A stretch of DNA of 64,000 nt, taken from Campylobacter sp. MIT 12-8780 (GTDB taxonomy: Bacteria; Campylobacterota; Campylobacteria; Campylobacterales; Campylobacteraceae). Location: assembly GCF_006864535.1 (NCBI RefSeq), contig NZ_QHLL01000005.1:94169-158168 (forward strand). Direction: 5' to 3'. Positions 48,287-57,915 of the stretch are shown in pieces. Both the position numbers and the translations under genes were made by a program. The notes under the pieces were generated by a model that saw nothing but the letters and a program-made list of their open reading frames with translations, had not been told where the DNA came from and searched no databases. Each line of letters opens with the position of its first letter. The first letter of the stretch is position 1.

Positions 48287-49696
48287 ATGAAAAAGAAAAT
48301 GTTTTTACTCAGTCTTTGTGCGAGTTGTGTTTTAGCTGCAAATATAAATTTCAAAGAAGCCGCGCAAGATATAAAAAGAGCTGATCCTTCAACTCAAGCA
48401 GGTGTGGTGCTTTCTTATCATGATGCGATTAAAGATGTGAAAAAAAGTGTGGTAAATATCTCTACTTCAAAGACGGTTACGCGCAATATGGCTGGTTTTG
48501 ATGATTTTTTTAACGATCCGTATTTTAAGCAGTTTTTTGGCTTTGATTTTCCTCAACAACAAAGAGGCGGTTCTAAAAAAGAAGTGATAAGCTCTCTTGG
48601 CTCTGGGGTGATTATCTCAAGTGATGGTTATATCATTACAAATAACCATGTTATTGCTGATGTAGATAGCATTAGCGTGTCTTTGCCAGATGATGATACT
48701 GAATATAAGGCTAAGCTTATAGGAGCTGATGAAAAAACTGATTTGGCTGTGATTAAGATAGAAGCAAAAAATCTTTCAGCTGTGAGTTTTGCGGATTCTG
48801 ATAAGCTTATGGAAGGAGATATGGTTTTTGCACTTGGCAATCCATTTGGTGTAGGCTCAAGCGTAACAAGCGGTATAGTTTCAGCTTTAAATAAAAACAA
48901 TATAGGCTTAAATCAATACGAAAATTTCATTCAAACAGACGCCTCGATAAATCCGGGAAATTCAGGTGGAGCTTTAGTAGATAGTAGAGGAGCTTTAGTT
49001 GGTATCAACTCAGCCATACTTTCAAGAAGTGGGGGTAATAACGGCATAGGCTTTGCTATACCTTCAAATATGGCAAAAGATATAGCTAAAAGATTGGTTG
49101 AAAAAGGAAAGATTGAAAGAGGCTTTTTAGGCGTTACGATAACAAATTTAGAAGGCGAAACAAAAAAAGCGTATTCAAATCAAAGTGGAGCTTTAATCAC
49201 TAGTGTTGAAAAAGGTTCATCAGCTGAATCAGCTGGGCTTAAAAGAGGAGATTTAGTCCTTAAGGTGAATGAAAAAAATATAACAAGTGCAAGCGATCTT
49301 AAAAACTACATCGGCACACTTGAGCCAAACCAAAAAATTACAATCATTTATGAAAGAGATGGAGTAAGCAAAAGTGTGAGTTTTGTGCTTAAGGCAGATA
49401 CACAAAGCATTAGCTCACAAGGGCTTATTGATGGGCTTGAATTAAAGAATTTAGATACAAACGCAAGAGCAAAAATCCCAGCAAATATCAATGGTGTCTT
49501 AGTAACAGGTGTAAAAGAAGGCTCAAAGGCTGATAATGCTGGCTTTGAAGTAGGGGATATCATCATTGGCGTAGAACAAGATGAGATCAAAAGCCTAGAA
49601 CAGCTTTCAAGTGTGCTTAAAAACAATCAAGCCAAAAGCTTTACAAAAATTTGGGTCTATAGAAACGGCGTAGCTCAGCTTCTCGTGCTTCGCTAA
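48287..49696 (+). CDS. htrA: Periplasmic serine protease/chaperone HtrA
   Basis: Degrades or refolds misfolded envelope proteins; in C. jejuni it is also secreted and cuts E-cadherin. 469 residues with a signal peptide (MKKKMFLLSLCASCVLA). Catalytic triad H121 (TNNHVIAD), D152 (KTDLAVIK) and S226 (NPGNSGGAL) is complete. Two PDZ domains follow (about 260-350 and 375-465), each with an IV/GV-type carboxylate loop. A TATACT -10 lies 33 bases upstream. cprR-cprS follow in the same direction; the conserved htrA-cprRS order suggests feedback control of envelope stress. Confidence 0.95.
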   Translation: MKKKMFLLSLCASCVLAANINFKEAAQDIKRADPSTQAGVVLSYHDAIKDVKKSVVNISTSKTVTRNMAGFDDFFNDPYFKQFFGFDFPQQQRGGSKKEVISSLGSGVIISSDGYIITNNHVIADVDSISVSLPDDDTEYKAKLIGADEKTDLAVIKIEAKNLSAVSFADSDKLMEGDMVFALGNPFGVGSSVTSGIVSALNKNNIGLNQYENFIQTDASINPGNSGGALVDSRGALVGINSAILSRSGGNNGIGFAIPSNMAKDIAKRLVEKGKIERGFLGVTITNLEGETKKAYSNQSGALITSVEKGSSAESAGLKRGDLVLKVNEKNITSASDLKNYIGTLEPNQKITIIYERDGVSKSVSFVLKADTQSISSQGLIDGLELKNLDTNARAKIPANINGVLVTGVKEGSKADNAGFEVGDIIIGVEQDEIKSLEQLSSVLKNNQAKSFTKIWVYRNGVAQLLVLR

Positions 49697-49730
49697 ATTT
49701 TGTGTTAAGCTAGGCAAATGAAACAAAGAA

Positions 49731-49761
49731 CAAAAAGAAAATGATCCAAGTTTTCTTTTTG
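49731..49761 (+). terminator. Terminator-like hairpin between htrA and cprR
   Basis: CAAAAAGAAAA / TTTTCTTTTTG, 11-base perfect arms around TGATCCAAG, 35 bases after htrA; the right arm supplies a T-rich tail. The remaining gap holds the cprR promoter region. Confidence 0.6.
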
Positions 49762-49813
49762 TTGAAACAAATGTTTTACAATTAAAAGTAAGATTTTACT
49801 TGAAGGGAAGATT

Positions 49814-50488
49814 ATGGTAAATATTTTGATGATAGAAGATGACTTAGAGCTTGCTGAGATTATCGCTGAATACTTAGAAAAATTTGATATGAAGGTTGAT
49901 ATAGCTCATGAACCTTATATAGGGCTTTCAAAGCTTGCTTTAAAAGAATATCAGCTTGTGATACTTGATCTTACTCTGCCCGGACTTGATGGACTTGAAG
50001 TGTGTGAAGAAATTCGCAAAAAATACGATACACCTATCATTATTTCAAGCGCAAGGCATGATCTTAGCGATAAAGTTAATGCGCTTGAGTTGGGGGCTGA
50101 TGATTATCTTCCAAAGCCTTACAATCCAAAAGAGCTTCAAGCCCGCATAAAAAGCCATTTGCGTCGTATGAGCACGACTAAAAAGGCTATGGCTGAGAGT
50201 GTAAAAGACTTGGTATATGATCAATACAAACATATCATCACGATGAAAAGCAAGGAAATTCAGCTTACAAATGCTGAGTTTGATATTTTAAGTTATTTAA
50301 TCAAAAAAGAAGGCGGGGTAGTGAGTAGAGAAGAGCTTGTGTATAATTGCTCAAGCATAAGTGAGGACAGCTCAAACAAAAGTATCGATGTTATCATCAG
50401 CCGAATTCGTCAAAAAATGGGCGATGATCCAAAAACTCCAAAGTATATCCACTCTATCAGAGGCATAGGCTATAAGCTTACTCAATGA
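49814..50488 (+). CDS. cprR: Two-component response regulator CprR
   Basis: OmpR/PhoB-type regulator, 224 residues. Receiver domain with acidic pocket EDD at 8-10, phosphorylation site D52 (VILDLTLPG) and the conserved K in LPKPYNP; C-terminal winged helix (about 130-224) ending YIHSIRGIGYKL. Position immediately after htrA and before its kinase matches CprR of C. jejuni (Cj1227c), which controls biofilm and envelope genes and is essential there. GAAGGGAAG precedes the ATG. Overlaps cprS by 4 bases. Confidence 0.9.
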   Translation: MVNILMIEDDLELAEIIAEYLEKFDMKVDIAHEPYIGLSKLALKEYQLVILDLTLPGLDGLEVCEEIRKKYDTPIIISSARHDLSDKVNALELGADDYLPKPYNPKELQARIKSHLRRMSTTKKAMAESVKDLVYDQYKHIITMKSKEIQLTNAEFDILSYLIKKEGGVVSREELVYNCSSISEDSSNKSIDVIISRIRQKMGDDPKTPKYIHSIRGIGYKLTQ

Positions 50489-51729
50489 ATCGCTCGTCTA
50501 TTTTTTATACCATTACTTTAATCTTTATCTTAGCTATAGTAAGCGTTATACTCGCTTTTTTATGGCTCATAGAATACGATCAGCAAAACTACACTAAGGT
50601 TTTAAACGACAAATACACTCTTGTTGCAAATGCTAGGCTTTTGTATTTTAATGGCGTGATGAGCGAGGAGGAGTTTTATGAGCAAACTAAGCATTATAAA
50701 ATGACTCAGGTTATGAAGCCAAGCGAGATTAGAAAGGTTATTTTTAGGGGCGATGTTTTAGCAAGAGCGCAAACTACGACTGGACTGATTGAGATTATCT
50801 CGTATGAAAAAGAGATTTTTTTAAAGATTATCCACGAGGGGAAATTATATCTTTATAATGATCAAGATTATGAAGGGTATCGTTACTTTAAATTTAAAGC
50901 CCTTGCTTTTGGTGTGATTTTAGTGCTTGTTTTGCTTTATGTTTTTGTGATTAAAAAGCTTAGACCGCTCACTTCACTTAAAAAGCAAATCGATAAATTC
51001 GCCCAAAACAAACTTGATGAGATTAAAGATGTCAGCAGTGGAAATGATGAAATTTCCCAAGTTGCACAAGCCTTTTTTCAAGCAATCACTCAAATTCAAA
51101 AGATGAATCAATCAAGGCAGTTTTTTATCCGCAATATCATGCATGAGCTTAAAACGCCTATTACTAAAGGCTTAATCACCCTTGAAATGCTTGAGGATAA
51201 TAAATACAAAGAACGATTAAGGGGGATTTTTGATCGTCTTGAAATTCTTATCAATGAATTTGCTGCTATTGAGCAAATCACTTCAGGAGCAGCTTTTATC
51301 AACCGCAAAAAGTATAATATCTTAGATATTTTAGATGAAGCAAAAGAAATTGCAATGAATGATGATAAAAAAATTCGCATTCATCTTGAACAAAGTTTTT
51401 TTGTGAGCGTGGATTTTAAGCTTTTTACAACAGCGATTAAAAATATGATTGACAATGGTGTTAAGCACTCAAGTAACGAATTTATCGAGCTTGAGATATG
51501 CAAGCAATACCTTTGCTTTAAAAATCAAGGCAAAGCCCTTGAAAAACCTCTTGAATACTACACTCAAGCCTTCACTCAAGGGGCGAAGCAAAAAGATAGC
51601 TTTGGGCTAGGGCTTTACATAGTTGATACCATTTTAAAAGCCCATAATATGAAGCTTGAGTATGAATTTAAAGATGGCTTTAATTTGTTTTATTTTAAAG
51701 AGCTTGAGCATATCATCGTCAAAGAATAA
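50485..51729 (+). CDS. cprS: Sensor histidine kinase CprS
   Basis: 414-residue membrane kinase. Membrane helices at about 9-29 and 138-156 enclose a small periplasmic domain (~105 residues). A HAMP-like segment follows (KLRPLTSLKKQIDKF). The H-box is MHELKTPITK with H220; N-box NMIDNGVKHSS; G-box FGLGLYIV. The ATPase domain is compact, as in C. jejuni CprS (Cj1226c). It phosphorylates CprR. The stop is one base from that of the convergent MFS gene. Confidence 0.9.
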   Translation: MNRSSIFYTITLIFILAIVSVILAFLWLIEYDQQNYTKVLNDKYTLVANARLLYFNGVMSEEEFYEQTKHYKMTQVMKPSEIRKVIFRGDVLARAQTTTGLIEIISYEKEIFLKIIHEGKLYLYNDQDYEGYRYFKFKALAFGVILVLVLLYVFVIKKLRPLTSLKKQIDKFAQNKLDEIKDVSSGNDEISQVAQAFFQAITQIQKMNQSRQFFIRNIMHELKTPITKGLITLEMLEDNKYKERLRGIFDRLEILINEFAAIEQITSGAAFINRKKYNILDILDEAKEIAMNDDKKIRIHLEQSFFVSVDFKLFTTAIKNMIDNGVKHSSNEFIELEICKQYLCFKNQGKALEKPLEYYTQAFTQGAKQKDSFGLGLYIVDTILKAHNMKLEYEFKDGFNLFYFKELEHIIVKE

Positions 51730-51730
51730 A

Positions 51731-52921
51731 TCAGCTCAAATAACGTTTATAAAACCAATGCCAATAAAAACTTGCAAAGATAAAAAATCCCCCAAGTAAA
51801 GCAGTAATAAGCATCAAAGAAAAACTAAGCTCAAAAAGTAAGCCACTTAAAAGCGAAATAAACACGCTAAAACTCAAATAAGTCATATCAGTATAAGCAA
51901 TCACGCGTCCAAAATACTCTTTATCACAATGCTCTTGTATAAGCGTATAAGTAAAAGACCAAATCGATGAGGTGCAAAAACCAGCCGCAAGCAAACCTAT
52001 AAAGGAAAGATAAAAATCAAACTGCGTAAAACTCCACAGCAAAATTCCACTTCCTTGCCCGAAAAAGAGGTATTTAAGCGTGCGTTTGTTTGTAAAAGAG
52101 CTTAAGATGATAGGAGCGATGATTAAAGAGCATGCTCGAACAGAGTTTAAAAAGCCTATGACAAGAGCAACTGATAAAATTTCTTTATATTCATGCTTAG
52201 CAAGCAAGGTTACTAAGGTTTCATACGCTGTAAGTCCTATAAAAGCATGTAATAAGATAAGATGAAAGATGAGTTTGTTTTTAAAGATATACACAAAGCC
52301 ATCTTTAATCATACTGATGAATTTTTGTGCTTTTGCAGGCTGAAATTGTGGGATTTTTAAAAGAAGCAAAAGCGATATGCCAAAGGCTAAAAGTAAGCAG
52401 TCAAACAAAAATGCACTATACACGCCAAAAGCACTGATAAAAAAGCCAGCCAAAGCCATACCTAAAGTGTATGAAACCGCCCAATTAATGCTGTGAATTT
52501 CATTGACAAGTTTAAGCTCTTTTGGCTCTAAAAGCTTTGCCATAAGACTCATTTCAGCTTGAAAATAAAGCGTTGCGACACAAAGCCTGATAAAGATTAA
52601 AATAAACAAAAGCCAAAGCATACTCAAGTTTGTTACAAAAATCAGCATAAAGATGGAAACAAGCTCAAGGCTCGCACTTAAAAGCAAAAGCGTTTTAGGC
52701 TTGCTCTTTTCAACAATCACGCCACTAATAGGTGCAAGTAAAATTCCGGGCAAAAAAGCTAGCATAGCACTTATAGAAACTGCCCAAGTAGGAGCGTTTA
52801 GATCAACTAAAAGAGTAAAAACGCCAGTTTGTGAAAACCATGCTCCAAAATACACGATAAATTGCACGAAAGCTAAAATACGAACATTTTTGTTGTTTTT
52901 AAGCAAAATGATATAATTCAT
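51731..52921 (-). CDS. MFS transporter
   Basis: 396 residues, twelve hydrophobic helices, start at ATG 52919-52921. The motif GVIVEKSKPKTLLL after helix 2 is the MFS loop 2-3 signature. NEIHSINWAVSYTLGMALAG and the C-terminal half pattern fit the drug/efflux type (MFS_3-like). Substrate unknown. A TACAAT -10 lies only about 10 bases upstream of the ATG and there is no ribosome site, so its mRNA may be nearly leaderless. It is divergent from mqnC within a short region and convergent with cprS. Confidence 0.82.
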   Translation of the reverse strand: MNYIILLKNNKNVRILAFVQFIVYFGAWFSQTGVFTLLVDLNAPTWAVSISAMLAFLPGILLAPISGVIVEKSKPKTLLLLSASLELVSIFMLIFVTNLSMLWLLFILIFIRLCVATLYFQAEMSLMAKLLEPKELKLVNEIHSINWAVSYTLGMALAGFFISAFGVYSAFLFDCLLLAFGISLLLLLKIPQFQPAKAQKFISMIKDGFVYIFKNKLIFHLILLHAFIGLTAYETLVTLLAKHEYKEILSVALVIGFLNSVRACSLIIAPIILSSFTNKRTLKYLFFGQGSGILLWSFTQFDFYLSFIGLLAAGFCTSSIWSFTYTLIQEHCDKEYFGRVIAYTDMTYLSFSVFISLLSGLLFELSFSLMLITALLGGFFIFASFYWHWFYKRYLS

Positions 52922-52992
52922 AAGTAAAATTGTAGCATATTTCAAATTTAAAATGCTATAATACAGCCTTTAAAACACAAAAAAGGAAATTT

Positions 52993-54075
52993 GTGAAAAC
53001 GATGAATGCAAAAGATATGAATTTTAGCAAAAGACTCAGCCAAAAAGAAGCTTTATATCTGCTTCAAAATGCTGATTTATACGAGCTTGGTGAGCTAGCG
53101 TATCAAAAAAAACTTGAGCTTCACCCAGAAAAAATCACTACTTTTGTGGTGGATAGGAACATCAACTATACCAATGTTTGCTGTATAGATTGTGATTTTT
53201 GTGCTTTTTTTAGGCATGCTAAAGATAGTGATGCTTATGTGCTAAGCTTTGATGAGATAGGACAAAAGATAGAAGAACTTTTAGCCATAGGTGGCACGCA
53301 AATTCTTTTTCAAGGCGGAGTGCATCCTAAGCTTAAGATTGAGTGGTATGAAGAGCTTGTGGAGTTTATCGCTAAAAAATACCCAAGCATTACCGTGCAT
53401 GGTTTTTCGGCTGTTGAGATCGCCTATATCGCCAAAATTTCAAAAATTTCTATCAAAGAGGTTTTGCAAAGACTGCAAGCAAAGGGACTTTTTAGCATAC
53501 CCGGAGCTGGAGCTGAGGTTTTAAGTGATAGGGTAAGAGATGAGATCGCTCCTCATAAATGTGATACTCAAACTTGGCTTGAAGTGCATAGGCAAGCACA
53601 CAAGATAGGTATGAAAAGCACAGCTACGATGATGTTTGGCACTATAGAAAGTGATGAAGAGCTTATCGAGCATTTTGAGCATTTGCGAAATTTACAAGAT
53701 GAAACAGGAGGCTTTAGGGCTTTTATTTTATGGAGTTTTCAAAGCGAAAATACTAAGCTAAAACTCAAGCACCCAGAGATTATGAAACAAAGCTCAAACA
53801 AATACTTGCGTTTGCTTGCTCTTGCAAGGTTATATCTTGATAATTTTAAAAACCTACAAAGCTCATGGGTAACGCAAGGCTCTTTGATAGGACAGCTTGC
53901 CTTAAAATTTGGAGCCAATGATCTAGGCTCAACCATGATGGAAGAAAATGTCGTCTCAGCAGCTGGAGCAAGCTATAAGATGAATCAAGATGAGATGATA
54001 AGGCTCATTGAAAGTTTGGGCGAAAAACCAGCTAAAAGAAACACAGCTTATGAAATTTTACAAAGGTATTATTAA
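52993..54075 (+). CDS. mqnC: Cyclic dehypoxanthine futalosine synthase MqnC
   Basis: Radical SAM enzyme of the futalosine menaquinone pathway used by Campylobacter. 360 residues; GTG 52993 chosen because AAAAAGGAAA sits five bases upstream (an ATG two codons later is possible). The cluster motif C63-x3-C67-x2-C70 is in NVCCIDCDFCAF; next come ILFQGGVHPKLKIEWY and HGFSAVEI, which are MqnC/CofH-type segments, and GAGAEVLSDRVRDEI. It cyclises dehypoxanthine futalosine. Promoter TATAAT lies near 52957. A strong hairpin terminator follows. Confidence 0.9.
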   Translation: MKTMNAKDMNFSKRLSQKEALYLLQNADLYELGELAYQKKLELHPEKITTFVVDRNINYTNVCCIDCDFCAFFRHAKDSDAYVLSFDEIGQKIEELLAIGGTQILFQGGVHPKLKIEWYEELVEFIAKKYPSITVHGFSAVEIAYIAKISKISIKEVLQRLQAKGLFSIPGAGAEVLSDRVRDEIAPHKCDTQTWLEVHRQAHKIGMKSTATMMFGTIESDEELIEHFEHLRNLQDETGGFRAFILWSFQSENTKLKLKHPEIMKQSSNKYLRLLALARLYLDNFKNLQSSWVTQGSLIGQLALKFGANDLGSTMMEENVVSAAGASYKMNQDEMIRLIESLGEKPAKRNTAYEILQRYY

Positions 54076-54087
54076 ATTTATTTTTTA

Positions 54088-54122
54088 AAGCAAACAAAGT
54101 TAAGCTAGGGCTTTGTTTGCTT
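54088..54122. terminator. Bidirectional terminator between mqnC and TonB receptor
   Basis: AAGCAAACAAAG / CTTTGTTTGCTT, 12-base arms with an eleven-base loop, followed by ATTTTTT for the plus strand; preceded by TTTTTTAAA, giving an A/T tail for the minus strand. Lies between convergent mqnC and the TonB receptor. Confidence 0.8.
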
Positions 54123-54146
54123 ATTTTTTGGTTTGATAAGGCTTTT

Positions 54147-56770
54147 TTAATACCTATATCCCACCTCTACCCAAAACTGCCGTCCTGTTTCATAAGTCTT
54201 TTTTATAGTTCTTGTGGCTGTTTTTCCTGTGGTAGTAATGCGTCTATTTAAAACATTTAAAATATCTATATTTGTATAAAAAATATTGCCTTTGCTTATA
54301 TCTATATCAAAGCCAACTCGCATATCCCATGAAAAATTTCCAGCTATTCGTTCATTTTCATATACATAAACTCTTCTATTTAGCCCATCTATATTTTGCA
54401 TTCTTTCGCTTGTATTTACAAGGGCTTGATATGCTCCTCTATATCGAAAGAAGTTATTTAAAAGCCAAGTTGTCCTGCCTTTTTTAAGCTGATGAGTGCT
54501 TGTAAGTCTTAAGGTGTAAGGGCGAGTGAAATTTGAGCTAGGTAAGTCTTTAAGCTTGATAATACTGCCTTGATATTCTGCATATTCACGATCAATTGGA
54601 TCAAATTCATCATTAAAGTCATTATAAGAACGTTTGGTTTGAGTATAATCAAAGGCAAATAAAAAATAATTATCAATAAAACCTAACGCAAAAGGATTAG
54701 AATTTTGCACGCTTAAAGTGATGATATCACTATCTGATCGCCCTGTATTATCATAAGTATAAACACTACTGCAAGCATTGCTCGTAGGATCGATGATGCA
54801 ATTTCTTTGAATTTGATCGCGTCCAAAGCGGTGTATGTATTTGCCTACAAGATCAAAATGATAAAATTCTTGAGTAAGACTTACGCTTAGTTCATCATCG
54901 TAAGGAATTTTGAGTTTTTTAAAGCTTGTGTTGTTTGGCACAGCATTTACTAAAGTGCTTTCATCGAAGTTTTGGTTAGGATCCATTCTAACATAATTTT
55001 CTTCTAAAGCACTTTTACCATCAGCCAAGCGATAAGCAAAGAGATTGCGTCCATAATAACGATTTGCCCCAAAGATGAAATTTGTATTAAGTCTATCATC
55101 TCGCCCCCAAGGTGCTATATATTTAAAGCTAAATCTTGGAGCAATAGGAGCTTTTTGCATATAGGTATCATAATCCATTCTTAAACCTAAGCGAGTGTTA
55201 ATATCGCCTTTGTTATCAAGATCAAATTTAAGCTCATCTTCTATAAAAAAAGCTAAATTTGTGCTATCTAAAGAAATTTTGCCTTTTTTGTATTTATTCA
55301 TAACGCCAAGGAATTGTCCGTAATTGTCTCCTGTTGGATTATTTAGGTTGTTGCTTGGATCGACTGGAGCTGAAGAGCAGTATTCATCTTGACACACATA
55401 GTTTTGATCTTCTATACCAAAAGGACTTAAAACATCGCTAGATTCGCTAAGTCTTTTAAAATGAGCCTTGGTGTAACCAAGTTCAAACCCAGCATTAAAA
55501 ATATTTTCAAAGTTGTCATTATAATAAGGCTCAAAGCTTTGATTGAGTTTTAGCTCAATATCGCTTTGTATATTATCCTCATCGCCAAAACTTCCTTCGT
55601 ATTGAAAATCATTAGGATCGCCCCAATTTTTATCAGCTGAATAAATCCATGTTTTGGTGCCTTTTGCATCGCTTCGACGCGATTCTTCAAGATAAGAAAA
55701 GCTTGTTTGAGCTGTGAGAAAACCAAATTTATTGTTTATATAGGCTTTTGCACCAAGATTATGCCCTCCGCTTTTTATGGTTGTCCCAGAATTAACATAA
55801 TCAGCATTATAATACTTGTTGTATTGAGGCATAAAAGCATAGCTTGTCTCAAGCGCCACATCATCACTTGCTTGATAGTCAGCTTTGATAAAGAAATTAT
55901 AACTTTGCCTTTTTTCTTTTCTATCAACTGAAACTAAATTTGAGGGTGTATTTTGATCTTGCACGAATTCTTTTACCGGAATAAAGCTTTGAGTGGTGGT
56001 AAAGCTAGCGATGATACCAAGTTTATCATTTATCCTACTTTCTAAAGAAGAACGAAAAGAGTGTTTGATAAATTTGGGTTGATTGCTTCCAGATGAAGAG
56101 TTTAAAAATTCTTCTTCATTGCCGTAAATATGATACTGAGTAAGCGAAAAAGCCCCCGGCGAGGCATTGCCTTGTGAAATTTGATAAGCAAAATTTGCTC
56201 CAAATTCTTTTCGAGCTTTTTTAGTTGTCGCCTCAACAACCCCACCCGTAAAGCCACCATAACTTGCTCCTATATTGCTATCTTGCACGCTTATATTTTC
56301 TAGTAAAAAGCTGTCTATGTTAAGCCCTTGAGAACGTCCTGAAAATTCTCTTTGCTCTCCGGGCGTGTAATCTTCGTTCATACCGGGTTTATTAACTCCT
56401 CCGCTTAAGTCATTATTCATACTCATACCATCAAGCAAAAAAGAGTTTTGATAATACAAACCCCCGCTTATAGAGATATTTGCTGGATCGATTTCTCCGG
56501 GAGTATTTGAATTAAGCTGGTTATTATCAAATTGCACATTAGGAAGGACTTTTAAAAGACTAGTTATATCGCCGTTGCCATTGGGCGCGTTTTTAATAAA
56601 GCTTTGATTGAGGCTTTGTCCGGAGCTGTAAGGGTAGTTGCTTGCTTCAACGACTGAAGCTTCAAGTGTGTAATGCCCCCCCCCGTTGATACTGAAGTAT
56701 TGTTATCTTCAGCCAAAAGTGAGCTTGAAAGACAAAACAAAGAAGCGATGAGGCTTAAATTTTTGCTCAT
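54147..56770 (-). CDS. TonB-dependent receptor (CtuA-like), phase-variable, currently frameshifted (OFF)
   Basis: From ATG 56768-56770 (after AAAAAGGACA) a signal peptide MSKNLSLIASLFCLSSSLLA is followed by EDNNTSVSTGGG, where the G9 tract throws the frame into a stop at 56564. The remaining 796 residues (from 56537 by GTG) continue one frame away. With one more G the two join into 874 residues: after the tract come HYTLEASVVEASNY (TonB-box-like) and a plug segment TSLLKVLPNVQFDNN. After that SGGLYYQNSFLLDGMSMNND and IGASYGGFTGGVVEATTK complete the plug, then the barrel ends in aromatic VEVGYRY. At G9 no receptor is made. It is divergent from a ChaN lipoprotein gene; in C. jejuni ChaN (Cj0177) neighbours the CtuA receptor for transferrin-bound iron, so iron capture is likely. 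Ligand not shown. Confidence 0.82.
56676..56684 (-). repeat. Phase-variable poly-G tract (G9) in CtuA-like receptor
   Basis: Nine C on the plus strand; on the coding strand the tract starts with the G of ACG and is followed by CATTAC. G9 causes the frameshift; G10 or G7 gives the full 874-residue receptor. Confidence 0.9.
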
Positions 56771-56959
56771 TTTTTGTCCTTTTTATAAAATTAAGCTGTG
56801 ATTATAATATAAAATTTCATAATCTTATATTAAAAATATATTTTTTATAAAAAATAATTTGAAAGTATATATTAATTATATATTTTAAGATAATTATTTT
56901 TTAGGATTTATAAATTTATATACAAGGAAAATTTTTAATTTTAATTTAATATTATAAAT

Positions 56960-56978
56960 GATAATATCTATTTTTATT
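56960..56978 (+). promoter_or_regulatory. Candidate Fur box upstream of ChaN gene
   Basis: GATAATATCTATTTTTATT, about 12 of 19 Fur consensus positions, 19 bases before the ATG. A weaker half-site GATAATTATT lies at 56889, nearer the receptor. The 227-base divergent region is otherwise AT-rich promoter DNA. Confidence 0.4.
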
Positions 56979-56997
56979 TTTATAAAAAAGGAAAACA

Positions 56998-57822
56998 ATG
57001 AGAATAGTCATTTTGTTAGCAAGCTTCTTTTTTCTTGCCTGCTCTACACATCAAAACTCAAAGCAAGAGCTTTCATTTCTTGATCAAAACACTTCTTTTA
57101 AAGTCAAGGATACAAAAACAAAACGTTTTATCTCTTATGATGATTTGCTTAATACGCTTAAAAAGCAAGATATTATCATACTTGGAGAATACCACGATGA
57201 GAAAAAACACCATGATTTGGAGCTTGCTTTAGTAAAAGAGCTTTCAAAAAATGAGCCTATAGCCATAGCTTTTGAAATGCTTGATGATGATAAACAAGGT
57301 TTTATTAACAAAGCAAAAGACGCAAAAGCTCGCATAAAACCTTCTCATATAAGCAAGGCTTTATCTTGGCAAGATGAGTGGAATTATGAGGATTATAAGG
57401 ATTTGATCGAATATGCCTTGTATTCAAATAATGATTTTTTAGCTGTAAATTTAAGTCAAGATAAGCTTGATATGGTTTATAATAAAAAGCTTGCACCTTT
57501 GCAAGGTAAGTATTCTACAGCTTCAAAGGTTAAGAAAATTCTTTTTGATGAGATTAATTCTTTTCATGCGATGAGTCCTGAGGTAAGTGAAATTTTTGTT
57601 GAAGCTCAACTTAGAAAAGACAGAAATATGGCTGAGTTTTTGCTCGCAAGTAAAAAGCAAATCGTGCTTATTGCTGGGCTTTATCATGCAAATAAAAGCT
57701 TAGGCATTCCTTTACATCTTATGGATTTAGACACTAAACAAGTAAAAAGTGTGAGTGTTGTAGCTCTTGAAGGAAGTGAGATTAGGGAGCAAGATGCTGA
57801 TTTTATAATTTTTTGGCAGTAA
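56998..57822 (+). CDS. ChaN-family heme/iron-regulated lipoprotein
   Basis: 274 residues. Signal peptide with a lipobox ending FFLAC, acyl-cysteine at C15, so it is membrane-anchored in the periplasm. The ChaN domain follows: DIIILGEYHDEKKHHDLE carries the E/H pair, IAFEMLDDDKQGFI and VLIAGLYHANKSLGIP complete the conserved histidines that bind heme in ChaN. Position next to a TonB receptor matches Cj0177. A Fur-like site precedes it. Probably part of iron or heme handling linked to the neighbouring receptor. Confidence 0.87.
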   Translation: MRIVILLASFFFLACSTHQNSKQELSFLDQNTSFKVKDTKTKRFISYDDLLNTLKKQDIIILGEYHDEKKHHDLELALVKELSKNEPIAIAFEMLDDDKQGFINKAKDAKARIKPSHISKALSWQDEWNYEDYKDLIEYALYSNNDFLAVNLSQDKLDMVYNKKLAPLQGKYSTASKVKKILFDEINSFHAMSPEVSEIFVEAQLRKDRNMAEFLLASKKQIVLIAGLYHANKSLGIPLHLMDLDTKQVKSVSVVALEGSEIREQDADFIIFWQ

Positions 57823-57867
57823 AAGAGTTTTGAAAGCTAGGCTAAACAAGTTTCAAACTCTTTTTAG
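57823..57867 (+). terminator. Terminator after ChaN gene
   Basis: AAGAGTTTTGAAA / TTTCAAACTCTT arms (one bulge) then TTTTT, beginning directly after the stop codon. Confidence 0.7.
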
Positions 57868-57915
57868 CCTAAAATTGCTATAATTTTTCCTTTATTTTAC
57901 GCCAAAAGGACAAGT

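Noticed and set aside
54147..56537. Independent 796-residue receptor starting at GTG 56537
   Set aside because: It would lack the signal peptide and part of the plug; both lie in the other frame before the G9 tract.
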